Assembly (NCBI GenBank): GCA_009885445.1
Contig: VFKQ01000146.1
Location: 1-5,243 of the forward strand
DNA from: Anaerolineaceae bacterium
Lineage (GTDB): Bacteria; Chloroflexota; Anaerolineae; Anaerolineales; Villigracilaceae
Direction of reading: 5' to 3'
Length of the DNA stretch: 5,243 nucleotides
A program made the translations under genes and the position numbers. The notes below the pieces were generated by a model. It searched no databases and had not been told where the DNA came from. It worked only from the letters and a program-made list of their open reading frames with translations. Below, piece after piece: positions 5,072 to 5,243 of the stretch. Positions within the stretch are counted from its first letter, which is position 1, and each line of letters starts with the position of its first letter.

Positions 5072-5243
5072 TACAGCGGCAAATTCTCATCCACTGCCCG
5101 CGCCCACGCATTAATCCCCCCCTTCAAATTTTTCACCTTGCGAAACCCCGCGCTGACCAGCAACTCCAGCGCGCGGGCAGAGCGAGTCCCGCTTTTGCAG
5201 AAGACGACCATCTCCTGCGCCGAGTCCAATTCAGAGAGGCGCG
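5068..5243 (-). CDS. Rhodanese-domain protein, C-terminal end (5' part outside window)
   Basis: The minus strand is open from 5241 to a TAA at 5068-5070, giving the last 57 residues of a protein that begins outside the window. It carries the rhodanese active-site loop CKSGTRSARAL, in which the Cys takes up the persulfide sulfur, followed by NLKGGINAWA, the usual end of a rhodanese domain, and the tail VDENLPLY. Rhodaneses move sulfane sulfur to acceptors. A GGxxAW segment followed by a DxxLPxY tail is, from memory, typical of MoeB/ThiF-like adenylyltransferases with a fused C-terminal rhodanese domain (MoeZ/MoeBR), so that is the leading guess. A single-domain rhodanese is the alternative. 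The adenylyltransferase part, if any, is not visible. Confidence 0.88.
   Translation of the reverse strand, partial: RLSELDSAQEMVVFCKSGTRSARALELLVSAGFRKVKNLKGGINAWARAVDENLPLY

Overview
The window looks like an ordinary chromosomal segment of a moderately GC-rich bacterium. The Rel, cystathionine beta-synthase (CBS) and AbrB/PIN proteins, together with the small intergenic repeats, suggest the Chloroflexota (Anaerolineae-like). This placement rests on recalled resemblance, not on a search. I see no rRNA, tRNA, CRISPR array, insertion sequence or phage gene. No stretch over 300 bases lacks a gene; the longest gaps are about 115-120 bases and hold promoters or terminators.

Layout, left to right. 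(1) 1-896 (+) is the C-terminal part of a long RelA/SpoT-family (p)ppGpp enzyme whose start lies outside the window. (2) 899-923 is a short tandem 7-mer repeat. (3) 968-1172 (+) is a small antitoxin-like gene whose usual N-terminus is cut off by a one-base frameshift in a run of T, followed by a strong bidirectional terminator at 1187-1221. (4) 1287-1867 (-) is a toxin-antitoxin operon with an AbrB/MazE-type antitoxin and a PIN-domain toxin. (5) 1960-2844 (+) is an EamA/DMT-family ten-helix transporter, divergent from the toxin-antitoxin operon. The 92-base gap between them holds two facing extended -10 promoters and a palindrome. (6) 2851-2885 is a perfect 16-bp-arm hairpin between convergent genes. 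(7) 2890-4302 (-) is a full-length CBS with a C-terminal pair of CBS domains. (8) 4425-5071 (+) is a second toxin-antitoxin operon with a ribbon-helix-helix (FitA-like) antitoxin and a PIN toxin, behind a consensus promoter. (9) 5068-5243 (-) is the C-terminal end of a rhodanese-domain protein, sharing its stop bases with the toxin gene.

The genes do not form one pathway. Rel handles the stringent response, CBS transsulfuration (serine + homocysteine to cystathionine), EamA export or import of an unknown small molecule, and the rhodanese end belongs to sulfur transfer. Each of the two toxin-antitoxin modules sits next to, and divergent from, a housekeeping gene. I found no convincing new biological system. 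The most informative details are the frameshifted small gene, the palindrome lying across the shared promoter region at 1900-1930, and the inverted repeat inside the consensus promoter at 4364-4391.
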